The position numbers and the translations under genes were made by a program. A DNA stretch of 64,000 bases. Source: Paenibacillaceae bacterium GAS479. GTDB lineage: Bacteria > Bacillota > Bacilli > Paenibacillales > Paenibacillaceae. Below the pieces are notes generated by a model, which saw only the letters and a program-made list of their open reading frames with translations, made no database searches and was not told where the DNA came from. The stretch spans positions 2,161,001 through 2,225,000 of the forward strand of contig LT629764.1 in assembly GCA_900105225.1 (NCBI GenBank), written 5' to 3'. Positions 28,368 through 37,497 of the stretch are shown here, piece after piece (the stretch's first letter is position 1; each line of letters starts with the position of its first letter).

Positions 28368-29393
28368 CTATTCCGTCAGCGCCACAATTTCGAGTGCTGC
28401 GGCCTCGTCGGTGACGAGCACGTCCTGGTGGCCAAAGCGGAGTACAGCAGCAATCGCCTCCGCTTTGGAGCGTCCGCCAGCAACTCCGATGACAACCTCT
28501 GTCGTCATAATTTCCTCTAGCCGGATGCCTGCAGTTGGCATCTTGTGCACAACGGCTCCACTTCGGTCAAAATAGTAGCCCCAAGCTTCGGCCAATGCTC
28601 CCTCTGCCTTCAGTGCCTCAACGACTTCGGCGTCTACTCGCCGTCTGCGAGCCATCAGCATCGCATCCCCTATGCCGTGGATGACAATGCGGGCGCTGCG
28701 GATGACGCCGACAATCTCCTTCACGCCCGGTTCATGCATGAGGCTCGTATAGGCCTCCTCGCTGAGCTGATCCGGTACATGCAGCATCCGGTACTGAGCC
28801 CCCGTACGCTTGGCCATTGCGGAAACAATCGTGCTGGCCTGATATTCCAGACTCTCGCCTAGGCCTCCCCGCGCCGGTACGAACAGATTGCTCGGATGTG
28901 CAACTGGCGATGTAAGATGAACAGCAACCTGAGCCAGCGTTGAGCCGCCGGTAACCGCCACCACATCCCCTTCTCGAAGATGCTGCTGCAGAACTGTCGC
29001 TCCGGCTCGTCCAAGCTCTTGCTTCGTACTGCTGGACGTATCGGAGTCACCCGGCACGATGACCACCTTGCTCAAGCCGAATCGGCCCCGCAGCTGCTCC
29101 TCGAGATTGGACAGTCCGAGCAGTCCGCTCAATACCGGCTCCATCTCTTCTAAGAGGCGACGGCCGCTCTGACTGACGCGCATTCCGGAGGCATTGATTT
29201 CAAGAAAGCCCTGCTCCTTGAGAAAATCAGTCTCCGCTCGCAGTACCCGCTCTGTCATGCCGAGCGAGGCAGCCAGTGATCTTCGGCCGATCATATCCGC
29301 GATCAGCACCTGATGGAGAATGGAATAGCGCAGGCGTACCGTCTCTAGTAAATCTGGTACGAGCTGACGCTGCAAATCAATTATGCTGCGCAT
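28368..29393 (-). CDS. cggR: Central glycolytic genes regulator CggR
   Basis: A 341-residue SorC/DeoR-type repressor. The N-terminal winged helix (about residues 24-80, RSLAASLGMTERVLRAETDFLKEQG) is followed by the sugar-binding domain (VAVTGGSTLAQVAVHL near 165-180; GVAGGRSKAEAI near 310). CggR represses the glycolytic operon and is released by fructose 1,6-bisphosphate. The start at 29393 follows GGAG. It heads the operon, directly behind its own predicted operator. Confidence 0.95.
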   Translation of the reverse strand: MRSIIDLQRQLVPDLLETVRLRYSILHQVLIADMIGRRSLAASLGMTERVLRAETDFLKEQGFLEINASGMRVSQSGRRLLEEMEPVLSGLLGLSNLEEQLRGRFGLSKVVIVPGDSDTSSSTKQELGRAGATVLQQHLREGDVVAVTGGSTLAQVAVHLTSPVAHPSNLFVPARGGLGESLEYQASTIVSAMAKRTGAQYRMLHVPDQLSEEAYTSLMHEPGVKEIVGVIRSARIVIHGIGDAMLMARRRRVDAEVVEALKAEGALAEAWGYYFDRSGAVVHKMPTAGIRLEEIMTTEVVIGVAGGRSKAEAIAAVLRFGHQDVLVTDEAAALEIVALTE

Positions 29394-29430
29394 GAGCGCT
29401 CCAACTCCACTCGTAAGCTCTCCATATCGG

Positions 29431-29466
29431 GACGATTATCGTCCCAGCTATTCAATAAAAGTCCCA
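29431..29466 (-). promoter_or_regulatory. CggR operator
   Basis: On the minus strand TGGGAC-N6-TGAA-N4-TGGGAC-N6-CGTC, the same spacing as the Bacillus subtilis CggR operator (CGGGAC-N6-TGTC repeated with N4). It begins 7 bases after the -10 box. Confidence 0.85.
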
Positions 29467-29473
29467 CAACCTC

Positions 29474-29502
29474 ATTGTACTCCTTCTACTTTAGGGCTGC
29501 AA
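29474..29502 (-). promoter_or_regulatory. Sigma-A promoter of the glycolytic operon
   Basis: TTGCAG (29497-29502), 17-base spacer, TACAAT (29474-29479) on the minus strand, directly upstream of the CggR operator and about 80 bases before cggR. Confidence 0.8.
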
Positions 29503-29622
29503 GTAAGGTTTAACCGATGAAAACGGTTCCCTACACCCAATTTTTATTAAAGTTTATTAAAGATGCATAAGTGTTGCTTTTTCCCATTGCCTGTTATACA
29601 ATCTTAGACGTTACGCTTTTAA

Positions 29623-29697
29623 GCGCCCGTGGTCCAATGGATATGACGTAGGCCTCCGGAGCCTGAGATCTAGGTTCGATTCCTAGCGGGCGCGCCA
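29623..29697 (+). tRNA. tRNA-Arg (anticodon CCG)
   Basis: 75 bases with acceptor GCGCCCG/CGGGCGC and encoded CCA; anticodon loop CTCCGGA gives CCG (codon CGG); T-arm GGTTCGATTCC. A promoter-like TTGCTT...TACAAT lies about 30 bases upstream. It stands between cggR and clpP, diverging from cggR. Confidence 0.96.
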
Positions 29698-29735
29698 TTT
29701 AAACTTTCAATAAACAACCTCTATATAATGAACAA

Positions 29736-29777
29736 GATCGCGCCACCCTATTAAGGGAAATGGCGCGATCTTTTTTT
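29736..29777 (+). terminator. Terminator of tRNA-Arg
   Basis: 10-bp arms GATCGCGCCA/TGGCGCGATC (29736-29745, 29761-29770) followed by a run of eight Ts. Confidence 0.9.
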
Positions 29778-29946
29778 ATCTCGTTTAAAGGCGCCCAATG
29801 CCGGTTAAAATGGGCTATTACGAAGCTTTTCCCGTTACTCCAAGCCCTCTTTGACCAAATTTGACTTTAAAAACGGATTCCTTTAAAATGAAAACCAACA
29901 CCCCGCTATACCTACCTAAATGAAGGATATAAGGAGGGACTTGCAG

Positions 29947-30534
29947 TTGAACATGAACTATGTACCTATGGTCATCGAGCAAAGCAATCGCGGCGAACGT
30001 GCCTATGACATTTACTCGAGGCTGCTGAAGGATCGCATTATTTTCCTCGGTACTGGCATCAATGATGTCGTAGCGAACTCCGTCATCGCCCAGCTGCTGT
30101 TCCTCGCGGCGGATGATCCGGAGAAAGACATTTCCATCTATATCAACAGCCCCGGCGGCTCGATTACGGCCGGGATGGCGATTTATGACACGATGCAATT
30201 CATCAAGCCTGATGTATCCACTATTTGCGTTGGCATGGCCGCCTCAATGGGAGCTTTCCTGCTGACAGCAGGCACGAAGGGCAAGCGCTACTCGCTGCCG
30301 AACAGTGAAGTGATGATTCATCAGCCACTCGGCGGAGCCGAAGGCCAAGCGAGCGACATCGAGATCCGTGCACGCCGCATCCTCAAGATGCGCGACAAGC
30401 TGAACCATATTCTTGCCGAGCGTTCCGGCCAGCCGCTGGAGCGAATCGAGAAGGATACCGACCGCGACTACTTCATGAGCGCCGAAGAAGCCCGTGAATA
30501 TGGTCTTGTCGACAAAGTCATCGAGAAGCTGTAA
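29947..30534 (+). CDS. clpP: ATP-dependent Clp protease proteolytic subunit
   Basis: About 195 residues; serine peptidase with GMAASMGAF (nucleophile Ser near 98), [10 protein letters not shown] (His near 123) and the aspartate in [12 protein letters not shown] near 172. [25 protein letters not shown] is the usual N-terminus. TTG 29947 is 8 bases after AAGGAGGG; ATG 29953 is the alternative and gives the canonical first residue. ClpP forms the barrel that degrades proteins fed by ClpC/ClpX, including ssrA-tagged ones. Only protein-coding core gene on the plus strand in this stretch. Confidence 0.97.
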   Translation: MNMNYVPMVIEQSNRGERAYDIYSRLLKDRIIFLGTGINDVVANSVIAQLLFLAADDPEKDISIYINSPGGSITAGMAIYDTMQFIKPDVSTICVGMAASMGAFLLTAGTKGKRYSLPNSEVMIHQPLGGAEGQASDIEIRARRILKMRDKLNHILAERSGQPLERIEKDTDRDYFMSAEEAREYGLVDKVIEKL

Positions 30535-30552
30535 ATAGAACCATTAAAAGCG

Positions 30553-30592
30553 GCCGCCCCAATAGTCATCTAATGATGACTATTGGGGCGGC
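30553..30592 (+). terminator. clpP terminator
   Basis: 17-bp perfect stem (30553-30569/30576-30592) with a 6-base loop and a TTAATTTTT tail, 18 bases after the clpP stop. Confidence 0.88.
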
Positions 30593-30701
30593 CCTTAATT
30601 TTTAGCAAGACCAGTATATTATATGTTGATGGAACTGAATCGTTTTCAAATTTGAGGCGCTTTGAGTTTCACTCATGCACGAATTAATGCATCTCCATGT
30701 G

Positions 30702-30834
30702 TAACGGAACTGAAAAGCCTTATTCCAGCAAAATGGAGGAGATTCAAAGCGTAACAGAACTCACAGACGCTAACTGAGGAAATTTCACGGTAGAATCATT
30801 ATTTTGACCCAAATAACGCTTCTCAGTTCCGTTA
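30702..30834. repeat. MITE-like non-coding repeat, about 133 bp
   Basis: TAACGGAACTGAAAAG (30702-30717) is matched in inverse at 30819-30834 with one mismatch, enclosing a non-coding stretch. A related GCGTAACAGAACTCA unit lies inside near 30749, and CGCTTTGAGTTTC occurs on both flanks (30658 and 30841). Such CGGAACTGAG-type repeats look like an interspersed family. The rest of the 449-base clpP to SIMPL gap shows no gene. Confidence 0.6.
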
Positions 30835-30983
30835 GCATGCGCTTTGAGTTTCGCTGTTGACTGGAGAAGACTGCGCTTGGCTTGGTCCCCTCCAGTCTTT
30901 CTATTACAAGACACTATACCAAAATTCGTAAACACAGCAGACGGCAGCTTAATTACGTATCGATTTGGAGTGTTATCCCAAGC

Positions 30984-31769
30984 CTACTTCAGCTGGAACA
31001 CAACGGTCAGCTGCGCCTGCACGTCTACCTCGCCTGCTTCGACAGAAGTGTTTGCATTATCTGCCGTAGACTTTTGCATCATCTCATTGCGGAAAACCGG
31101 CTGCACCTGTGCACCGTTCTCCGTAATGTTGATGACCGGGCCGAGCGTCCGGCCCGACGCTGCTGCCAGCGCTTCCGCTTTAGAGCGGGCATTCTCAAGC
31201 CCTTTTTTGAGAGCGTCATTCTCGTATTGATCCTTTTTCTCCGTGTCGAACGTCACGCCGCCGATCTGGTTCGCTCCGGCAGCGCCAAGGCTGTCGAGCA
31301 GCGTACCTGTTTTGTCGATGCTGCGCCAGGAAATACGAATCTCATGCACGGCCGTATAACCGGTCAGCACCTGGCCTTCCTTTTCCGTATAGGTGTACTG
31401 AGGCTGTACATAGTAACCCGTCGTTTTTAAATCTTTATCCGCCAGTCCATATCCGTCCTTCAGTACTTTGCGTACCGCTTCATAGCGCTTGGCTGCTCCG
31501 GCCTGGGCCTCTTTGGCCGTCTTCGCCTTAACATTCACACCCGCGTTAATATAGGCAATATCTGGAGTTACCGACAACTTGCCTGTCCCTTGAACTGCAA
31601 TTGTATTCTCCATGGCCGCTCCTTGCTCTGCCGCATAAACCGGTGCTGCTCCCTGATTGCCTCCGCTAAGACCGTTCCACGCCAGCAATGAACCTGCAGT
31701 CAAACTTACAGCCAACAGCACCACTTTGCCTTGGTCGATCAGCTTGCGCCTGCCCTTTTGCTCACTCAT
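30984..31769 (-). CDS. SIMPL-domain (DUF541) secreted or membrane-anchored protein
   Basis: About 261 residues. Residues 14-32 form a signal anchor (VVLLAVSLTAGSLLAW), followed by an AEQGAAMENTIAVQGTGKLSVTPDIAYINAGV start of the SIMPL fold near 58 and a SWRSIDKTGTLLDSLGAAGANQIGGVTF core near 160. Function in Firmicutes is not established; relatives are periplasmic or cell-surface proteins linked to stress. ATG 31769 follows GGAGGCGAAGG. It is a single gene; a GACTGGA/TCCAGTC hairpin (30865-30898) lies downstream. Confidence 0.8.
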   Translation of the reverse strand: MSEQKGRRKLIDQGKVVLLAVSLTAGSLLAWNGLSGGNQGAAPVYAAEQGAAMENTIAVQGTGKLSVTPDIAYINAGVNVKAKTAKEAQAGAAKRYEAVRKVLKDGYGLADKDLKTTGYYVQPQYTYTEKEGQVLTGYTAVHEIRISWRSIDKTGTLLDSLGAAGANQIGGVTFDTEKKDQYENDALKKGLENARSKAEALAAASGRTLGPVINITENGAQVQPVFRNEMMQKSTADNANTSVEAGEVDVQAQLTVVFQLK

Positions 31770-31903
31770 CCCTTCGCCTCCCGATTCGGTTTGACCTTTG
31801 AAACGCTGCCAAGCATAAAAAGGTTGCAATTGCCACCCATTGTTCCCTCATAACAATTGCTTATACCACGAGCAGCGCACCACTCCATACAGTTTAGAAC
31901 GAC

Positions 31904-31928
31904 AAAAAGCTCCCGGTAGGGGAGCTTT
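31904..31928 (-). terminator. Terminator of the HPr operon
   Basis: AAAGCTCCC, short loop, GGGAGCTTT then TT on the minus strand, 25 bases after the HPr stop. Confidence 0.85.
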
Positions 31929-31952
31929 GAACATACGGATGAATAAACTTTT

Positions 31953-32222
31953 TTACTGGTTTTCCAGCTCTTCCTTGCTAACAAGGGAGACTAAAGCGTT
32001 TACAGCCTGCTCTGAGTCCGAACCCTCCGCGCTGATGTAAACCTCAGTGCCAGAGCTGATTGCCAAGCTCATAATGCCCATGATCGACTTGGCATTCACT
32101 TTTTTCTCGTCCTTCTCGACAAAAATTTCAGAGGAGAATTTATTCGCTTCCTGGACGAAGAGCGCGGCCGGCCTTGCGTGAAGCCCTGTTTTCAGCTTCA
32201 CGACTACGGGTTGTCTTGTCAT
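31953..32222 (-). CDS. HPr family phosphocarrier protein
   Basis: An 89-residue HPr. His15 is present in TGLHARPAALF (the phosphotransferase site) and Ser46 in NAKSIMGIMSL (the HPr kinase site). In Bacillus subtilis the gene in this place after yvcJ-yvcK-yvcL (rapZ-yvcK-whiA) is crh, whose residue 15 is Gln; here the catalytic histidine is retained, so it could act both in sugar transport and in carbon catabolite control. Start 32222 lies 139 bases after whiA, with GGGGG upstream. The HPr kinase gene is in the same window (52748-53686). Confidence 0.93.
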   Translation of the reverse strand: MTRQPVVVKLKTGLHARPAALFVQEANKFSSEIFVEKDEKKVNAKSIMGIMSLAISSGTEVYISAEGSDSEQAVNALVSLVSKEELENQ

Positions 32223-32361
32223 GAAATGGTTAACCCCCTAACGTATATTCTTTCAAGCATCGCGCTTAATCTAACTTTATGGGCTTTGCGAACTACGCAA
32301 TTTGCCCTTCCTTTAGTCAAGACTGGTTTTATTATACCATCGCCAATCTCAAGATAAAAGT

Positions 32362-33294
32362 TTAGCTACCCCGTATTTTTTCAGCCAATTCGTCAATTTT
32401 GCGAAGCCGATGGTTAACACCTGACTTGCTAACAGAGCCTTTGAGCATCTCTCCGACTTCTTTGAGGTTCATGTCGGGATGCTGCAACCGGATCTCCGCC
32501 ACCTCGCGAAGCTTCTCGGGCAAGCTTTCCAGACCGATCTGCCTCTGCAAAAGCCGGATGTTATCGATTTGCCGCACCGCCGCACCAATCGTTTTGTTGA
32601 GGTTCGCCGTCTCACAGTTGACGATTCGATTCACTGAATTGCGCATGTCGCGCATAATGCGTACATCCTCGAACTTGAACAACGCTTGATGCGCGCCGAT
32701 GATGTTCAGCAGCTCAATGATCTTCTCGCCCTCTTTGATATAAAAGACAAAGCCCTTCTTACGCTCGATGCAACGGGCGTTGAGACCGAACTTATTGGCC
32801 AAGGTAACGAGCGCACCGCAATGCTCCTCATACATACAAGCAATCTCCAGATGGTAGGAGGAGCCCTCCGGATTGTTCACCGATCCGCCGGCAAGGAATG
32901 CTCCGCGCAAATAAGCTCTTTTGCAGCAGGGCTTGCGAATCATTTCCTTATCAATGCCTTGGTTGAACATAAAACCCTCAGAGACGATATGCAGCTCTTT
33001 TAGAATCTCCTGTACACGCGCTGGAATACGCACGATATAGACATTGTTCTTCTTGAGGCGCATCTTTTTGCGAACGAGCAGCTCGGTATGCACATCGAAC
33101 TGCTTTTTGATGAGGGTGTAGATCCGTCTTGCAATCGCCGCATTCTCGGTGGAGATGTCGAGGATGACCTTGCGGCTGGACAAGTGGACAGAACCGTTCA
33201 TTCGGATCAGGGAGGACAGCTCAGCCTGCTCACAGCAGGCGTCCTGATTCTCCACGAGGGTTAATTCTTTCTTTGTTTGAGCAGCAAAGGACAT
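32362..33294 (-). CDS. whiA: WhiA sporulation/cell-division DNA-binding protein
   Basis: A 310-residue protein: LAGLIDADG-like N-terminal fold ([29 protein letters not shown] segment near 118-145) and a C-terminal HTH ([25 protein letters not shown] near 275-300). In Bacillus it influences division and chromosome segregation. It overlaps nothing; yvcK ends 10 bases upstream. Third gene of rapZ-yvcK-whiA. Confidence 0.97.
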   Translation of the reverse strand: MSFAAQTKKELTLVENQDACCEQAELSSLIRMNGSVHLSSRKVILDISTENAAIARRIYTLIKKQFDVHTELLVRKKMRLKKNNVYIVRIPARVQEILKELHIVSEGFMFNQGIDKEMIRKPCCKRAYLRGAFLAGGSVNNPEGSSYHLEIACMYEEHCGALVTLANKFGLNARCIERKKGFVFYIKEGEKIIELLNIIGAHQALFKFEDVRIMRDMRNSVNRIVNCETANLNKTIGAAVRQIDNIRLLQRQIGLESLPEKLREVAEIRLQHPDMNLKEVGEMLKGSVSKSGVNHRLRKIDELAEKIRGS

Positions 33295-33304
33295 CCTCTT
33301 TCTC

Positions 33305-34294
33305 TCACCTCTTTCGGTCCATCCAGCTGTCGACCAGCTGGTAAATATGATGGCTGAGCCTTACGGCGTCATGCCTTAAATAAGTGCGGAATAACACCAG
33401 ACGATCGGCGATCACCTTGTAACCCCGGCGTGTAACCTCGTCCAAATCAAGATGCACGGCTTTAGCACCCATTTCGGCATATCGGTCTTGCACCTGAGGT
33501 GGGATTTCTCCATCGTTGACGATAATATAGTCGAACAGCTGCTGGCCGATATGGCGATGAATCGCCTCTAGATGATCGCTGACTGCGTAATCATCCGTCT
33601 CGCCAGGCTGAGTCATGACATTACATACAAAAATCTTGATCGCATTGGACTGCACGATGCTGTCAGCCAACTTAGGTACGAGCAGGTTGGGAATAATGCT
33701 CGTATATAGACTGCCCGGACCGATCAGGATGGCATCCGCCTCTTGGATCGCTTGGCAAGCTTCCTGGAGCGGCTCTACATCCGCAGGTTCGATGAATACC
33801 CGCTTGATAGGCTGGCCGGACAGCGGAATATTGGACTCACCCTCCACAATCGTTCCGTCCATCAGCTCTGCCTTCAGCACGATCGACTGATCGGAAGCGG
33901 GCAGCACCGTGCCCCTTACGGCTAACACGCGGCTGAGCTCACGAATTCCGGTAACAAAGTCGCCGGAAATATCCGTCATCGCCGCGAGCATGAGGTTGCC
34001 GAGACTGTGACCAGCCAGCCCGGTGCCGTTTGTGAAGCGGTACTGTAACATCTCCGACAGAAGCGGCTCCACATCCGCCAGCGCAATAAGCACATTGCGA
34101 ATGTCGCCAGGCGGCGGCATTTGCAGCTCGTTGCGCAGCACACCTGAGCTGCCGCCGTCATCAGCTACAGTGACGATCGCCGTAATGTCGAGCGGCTTTT
34201 CTTTCAATCCCCGCAGCATGACGGACAGCCCGGTGCCGCCGCCAATGACGACTATTTTGGGGTTTTTCGGGTCCGTTGACCTTTTTCTTGCCAT
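33305..34294 (-). CDS. yvcK: YvcK/CofD-like gluconeogenesis factor
   Basis: About 329 residues; [19 protein letters not shown] near 13-31 and [13 protein letters not shown] near 43-55 form the nucleotide-sugar binding site of the YvcK group, which lacks CofD transferase activity. Needed for growth on gluconeogenic carbon and for wall morphology in Bacillus. Two ATGs occur (34300 and 34294); the second is 6 bases after AAGGCGGG and is preferred. It follows the rapZ stop within 12 bases. Confidence 0.96.
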   Translation of the reverse strand: MARKRSTDPKNPKIVVIGGGTGLSVMLRGLKEKPLDITAIVTVADDGGSSGVLRNELQMPPPGDIRNVLIALADVEPLLSEMLQYRFTNGTGLAGHSLGNLMLAAMTDISGDFVTGIRELSRVLAVRGTVLPASDQSIVLKAELMDGTIVEGESNIPLSGQPIKRVFIEPADVEPLQEACQAIQEADAILIGPGSLYTSIIPNLLVPKLADSIVQSNAIKIFVCNVMTQPGETDDYAVSDHLEAIHRHIGQQLFDYIIVNDGEIPPQVQDRYAEMGAKAVHLDLDEVTRRGYKVIADRLVLFRTYLRHDAVRLSHHIYQLVDSWMDRKR

Positions 34295-34306
34295 TGCCAT
34301 CCCGCC

Positions 34307-35188
34307 TTAAGGGCGGTCACGGTCAGCATCGCGATGGCTGACCCGGACAGTCTCCGTCTCGCTGCTGCCGAGCATGCGCCCGAGATATTCCGCTATGGCC
34401 ACGGAGCGATGCTTGCCTCCCGTGCAACCGATGCCAATGACGACCTGGCTTTTGCCTTCTTTATGATAGAGGGGAATCAGGAATTGTAGCATATCCAGGA
34501 GCTTGGTCAAGAACGTCTGGGTATCCGGCCACTTCATAACATAATCATATACATCCGGGTCTTGGCCTGTGCGTGGACGCAGAGTGTCTACATAATGCGG
34601 GTTCGGCAGAAAACGCACATCATAAATCAGGTCAGCATCGATCGGGATGCCGTATTTGAAGCCGAAAGAAGTCACATTAATCGAAAACTGCGCTTGCTTC
34701 GCGTTCGTAAATCGAGAAATAATCGCTTCCTTGAGCTGCGCCGGCTTGAGGTTGCTCGTCTCGATGATCTGCGTAGCCGAATCCTTCAGCTCCTCAAGCA
34801 AGCGGCGCTCCATGGCGATGCCGTCCAGCGGCAAACCCTCCGGCGCGAGCGGATGACGGCGGCGGCTTTCCTTGTAGCGGCGCACCAGCACGCTGTCCGT
34901 AGCATCAAGGAATAGAATCTCATATGGAATTGTAAAATGAGTCCGAATATGCTCCAGCGATTCCGATAGAGCGGTGAAAAACTCACGGCCGCGCAAGTCG
35001 ATGACGAGCGCGACTTTAGCGATTTTGCCGCTTGAGCCGTCGATCAGCTCCGCGAACTTCGGAATGAGTACCGGCGGCAAGTTGTCCACGCAAAAGAAGC
35101 CGAGATCCTCGAGGCTTTGCACTGCGATTGTTTTGCCTGCTCCGGACATGCCGGTAATAATGACGAGCTGTGGTGTATTGATTTCCAT
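34307..35188 (-). CDS. rapZ: RapZ/YvcJ nucleotide-binding protein
   Basis: A 293-residue P-loop ATPase: [10 protein letters not shown] near 10-19, DNLPP near 34, and the C-terminal [18 protein letters not shown] near 252-269. In enterobacteria it guides RNase E to GlmZ RNA; in Firmicutes it hydrolyses nucleotides and binds UDP-GlcNAc-related signals, and it is linked to competence. First gene of the rapZ-yvcK-whiA set; ATG follows AAGGGG. The glucokinase gene lies 54 bases upstream. Confidence 0.96.
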   Translation of the reverse strand: MEINTPQLVIITGMSGAGKTIAVQSLEDLGFFCVDNLPPVLIPKFAELIDGSSGKIAKVALVIDLRGREFFTALSESLEHIRTHFTIPYEILFLDATDSVLVRRYKESRRRHPLAPEGLPLDGIAMERRLLEELKDSATQIIETSNLKPAQLKEAIISRFTNAKQAQFSINVTSFGFKYGIPIDADLIYDVRFLPNPHYVDTLRPRTGQDPDVYDYVMKWPDTQTFLTKLLDMLQFLIPLYHKEGKSQVVIGIGCTGGKHRSVAIAEYLGRMLGSSETETVRVSHRDADRDRP

Positions 35189-35242
35189 CGGGATTCCCCT
35201 TCCTGGACTGAGCTCTTCCCCCGAATCACTCCTTGGAAGTCA

Positions 35243-36193
35243 CTAGGAACGCAGAATCAAGCCAGCCGCACCGACAACACCGGCGTTATTGCCAAGCGTT
35301 GCAGCGACGATTTCTACGCCTTCTTTTGCTTGCTCTTGCGTATATTTAGCAAATACTTCACGGATCTGGTCGAACAAGAAATCGCCAGCTTTGGCTACTC
35401 CGCCGCCAATGATGAAACGCTGCGGGTTCAAGATGACTGCCGTTGCTGCCATCGAACGACCCAAATAGTACGCCGCCCGGTTAACGATGCGAGCTGCCAC
35501 CTCATCGCCAGCTTTCGCTGCGTCGATAACTTCCTTCGCCATGATGTCCGGCACGAGAGAAAGACTCGTTTTGTCGCCGCGCTCAACTGCGTCCTTAGCC
35601 ATACGAATAATACCAGTCGCCGAGGAGACCGTCTCCAGGCAGCCCGTCATGCCGCAAGTACACTGGATCGCTTCCAGGTCAGGCACGATCGCCATATGAC
35701 CAAGCTCGCCAGCCATGCCGCCGAAGCCTTCATAAATACGGCCGTTGACGATAACGCCGCCGCCAACTCCAGTACCGAGTGTATAACAAACGCAGTTTGC
35801 GATGCCGCGGCCAGCTCCGGCCCATGCTTCTCCTAGTGCGGCAACGTTTGCGTCATTGTTGACCTTGACGGTCACGCCGAGTTTCTCCCCCAATTGCTGC
35901 TTCAGAGGGACATTGCGAATATTCAAATTGTTGGAGAACTTCACAATGCCATTCGGAATGTCTAGGAATCCGGCAATACCGACTCCGACGCCGCCCACCT
36001 GCTCCCAGGCATATCCGCTCGTCTCTACAACATGGTGAACGTACTTCACGATATTGTCGACAATGCGGTCCGCTCCTTGGCTCGCCTCGGTCGGGCCTTC
36101 ATACGTTTGGAGCAAATCGCCCACCGCGCTGCATACTCCAACTTTAATGGTGGTGCCGCCAATATCTGCTCCAACGTAGATCGTCTCTGACAT
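35243..36193 (-). CDS. glcK: ROK-family glucokinase
   Basis: A 316-residue sugar kinase: GADIGGTTIKVGV at the start binds phosphate, GVGVGIAGFLD near 65, and the ROK zinc motif CTCGMTGCLET near 175-185 with the preceding EGFGGMAGELGHM segment. It phosphorylates glucose to glucose 6-phosphate; glucose is inferred from the family. GAGGTGG lies ahead of ATG 36193. Located between trxB and rapZ. Confidence 0.92.
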   Translation of the reverse strand: MSETIYVGADIGGTTIKVGVCSAVGDLLQTYEGPTEASQGADRIVDNIVKYVHHVVETSGYAWEQVGGVGVGIAGFLDIPNGIVKFSNNLNIRNVPLKQQLGEKLGVTVKVNNDANVAALGEAWAGAGRGIANCVCYTLGTGVGGGVIVNGRIYEGFGGMAGELGHMAIVPDLEAIQCTCGMTGCLETVSSATGIIRMAKDAVERGDKTSLSLVPDIMAKEVIDAAKAGDEVAARIVNRAAYYLGRSMAATAVILNPQRFIIGGGVAKAGDFLFDQIREVFAKYTQEQAKEGVEIVAATLGNNAGVVGAAGLILRS

Positions 36194-36360
36194 GTGATAG
36201 CCACCTCAAATGATTAAGTTTAACTTCTTTAGCTACTATAAGCCAAGGTATGTCCGAGGTCAAGGTAACAACGCAGCCCGGTGAACCGCGCCAGAGCCTA
36301 GCTGCAGAGCTAGCAGATGCAGGTTTTTCCCTAATAAATGACCTTCTGTAAGATGCATAC

Positions 36361-36395
36361 AAAAAAGCGTTCGCCGTCCAATTAGACGGAGAACG
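36361..36395 (-). terminator. trxB terminator
   Basis: GCGTTCTCCGTC, loop, GACGGCGAACGC and six Ts on the minus strand, 25 bases after the trxB stop. Confidence 0.9.
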
Positions 36396-36419
36396 CCCCA
36401 AACTTAGTTCCGCTGAAAA

Positions 36420-37367
36420 TTAAAGCGATTGGCTCCAGTCATGAACCATCGAGCCCTCGAGGAATTTCTCGCAGTCCAGCGCTGCCTGACAGCCGCTGCC
36501 TGCAGCCGTAATCGCCTGGCGGTACTTCGTATCCTGTACATCGCCGCAAGCGTACACGCCCGGTACATTCGTTTCGGTCGTTCCCGGCTTCACAACGATA
36601 TAACCATGATCATCCGTCTCGATCTGGCCGCCGAGGAACTTCGTGTTAGGCGTGTGGCCGATTGCAACAAAGATGCCGTCCGTCTCAATGAGTTCTTCTT
36701 GGCTTGTCTCGTTGTTACGCACTTTGAGAGCAGTTACGCCCATAGGGCCGGCTACTACTTCAAGCGGCGTGCGGTTAAGCGCCATATTGATTTTTTCGTT
36801 CTCGCGAGCGCGGTCTTGCATGATTTTGGAAGCGCGCATTTCGTCGCGGCGATGAACCAACTCAACATTTGTCGCGAAGCGGGTCAGGAAGTTTGCTTCT
36901 TCCATTGCGGAGTCGCCACCGCCGACCACGATGATCTTTTTGCCACGGAAGAAGAAGCCATCACAAGTTGCACAAGTGCTGACGCCACGACCGACGTTTT
37001 CTTTCTCTCCAGGAATACCAAGGTAACGGGCAGATGCGCCGGTGGAGATGATGAGTGATTCCGCCACAAGCTCTCCTTGGCCTTCTACCTGAATTTTGAA
37101 TGGACGCTCCGAAAGATCAACGCTATTAACCCAGCCCGTACGGAATTCCGCGCCGAAACGCTCCGCCTGCTTACGCATGTTAGCCATGAGGTCTGGACCC
37201 ATGATGCCGTCTGGGAAGCCAGGGAAGTTCTCAACCTCAGTCGTCGTAGTAAGCTGTCCGCCTGGTTCTGGGCCTTCAATAACAAGCGGATTCATGTTGG
37301 CGCGGGCAAGATAAATGGCAGCAGTAAGTCCGGATGGGCCGGTACCGATAATAATGGATTTGTACAT
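36420..37367 (-). CDS. trxB: Thioredoxin-disulfide reductase
   Basis: A 315-residue FAD enzyme: IIGTGPSGLTAAIYLARA (FAD site) at the start, redox-active CATCDG near 133-138, GGGDSAMEEA near 150 (NADPH site) and GVYACGDVQD near 272. It reduces thioredoxin with NADPH. ATG 37367 follows GAGGAGG. Follows the TPR gene by 130 bases, an order also seen in Bacillus. Confidence 0.98.
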   Translation of the reverse strand: MYKSIIIGTGPSGLTAAIYLARANMNPLVIEGPEPGGQLTTTTEVENFPGFPDGIMGPDLMANMRKQAERFGAEFRTGWVNSVDLSERPFKIQVEGQGELVAESLIISTGASARYLGIPGEKENVGRGVSTCATCDGFFFRGKKIIVVGGGDSAMEEANFLTRFATNVELVHRRDEMRASKIMQDRARENEKINMALNRTPLEVVAGPMGVTALKVRNNETSQEELIETDGIFVAIGHTPNTKFLGGQIETDDHGYIVVKPGTTETNVPGVYACGDVQDTKYRQAITAAGSGCQAALDCEKFLEGSMVHDWSQSL

Positions 37368-37497
37368 GGTGAAACTCCTCCTCGATTGCCTGCTTGATTA
37401 TAATTATTCTTATTCTAATCCATCGCAGGGCTATCCGTCAAAGTTACCCGCTTTATTTCATGAAACGTTCATCCAGAAGGCTACAGGCACGGAATCA

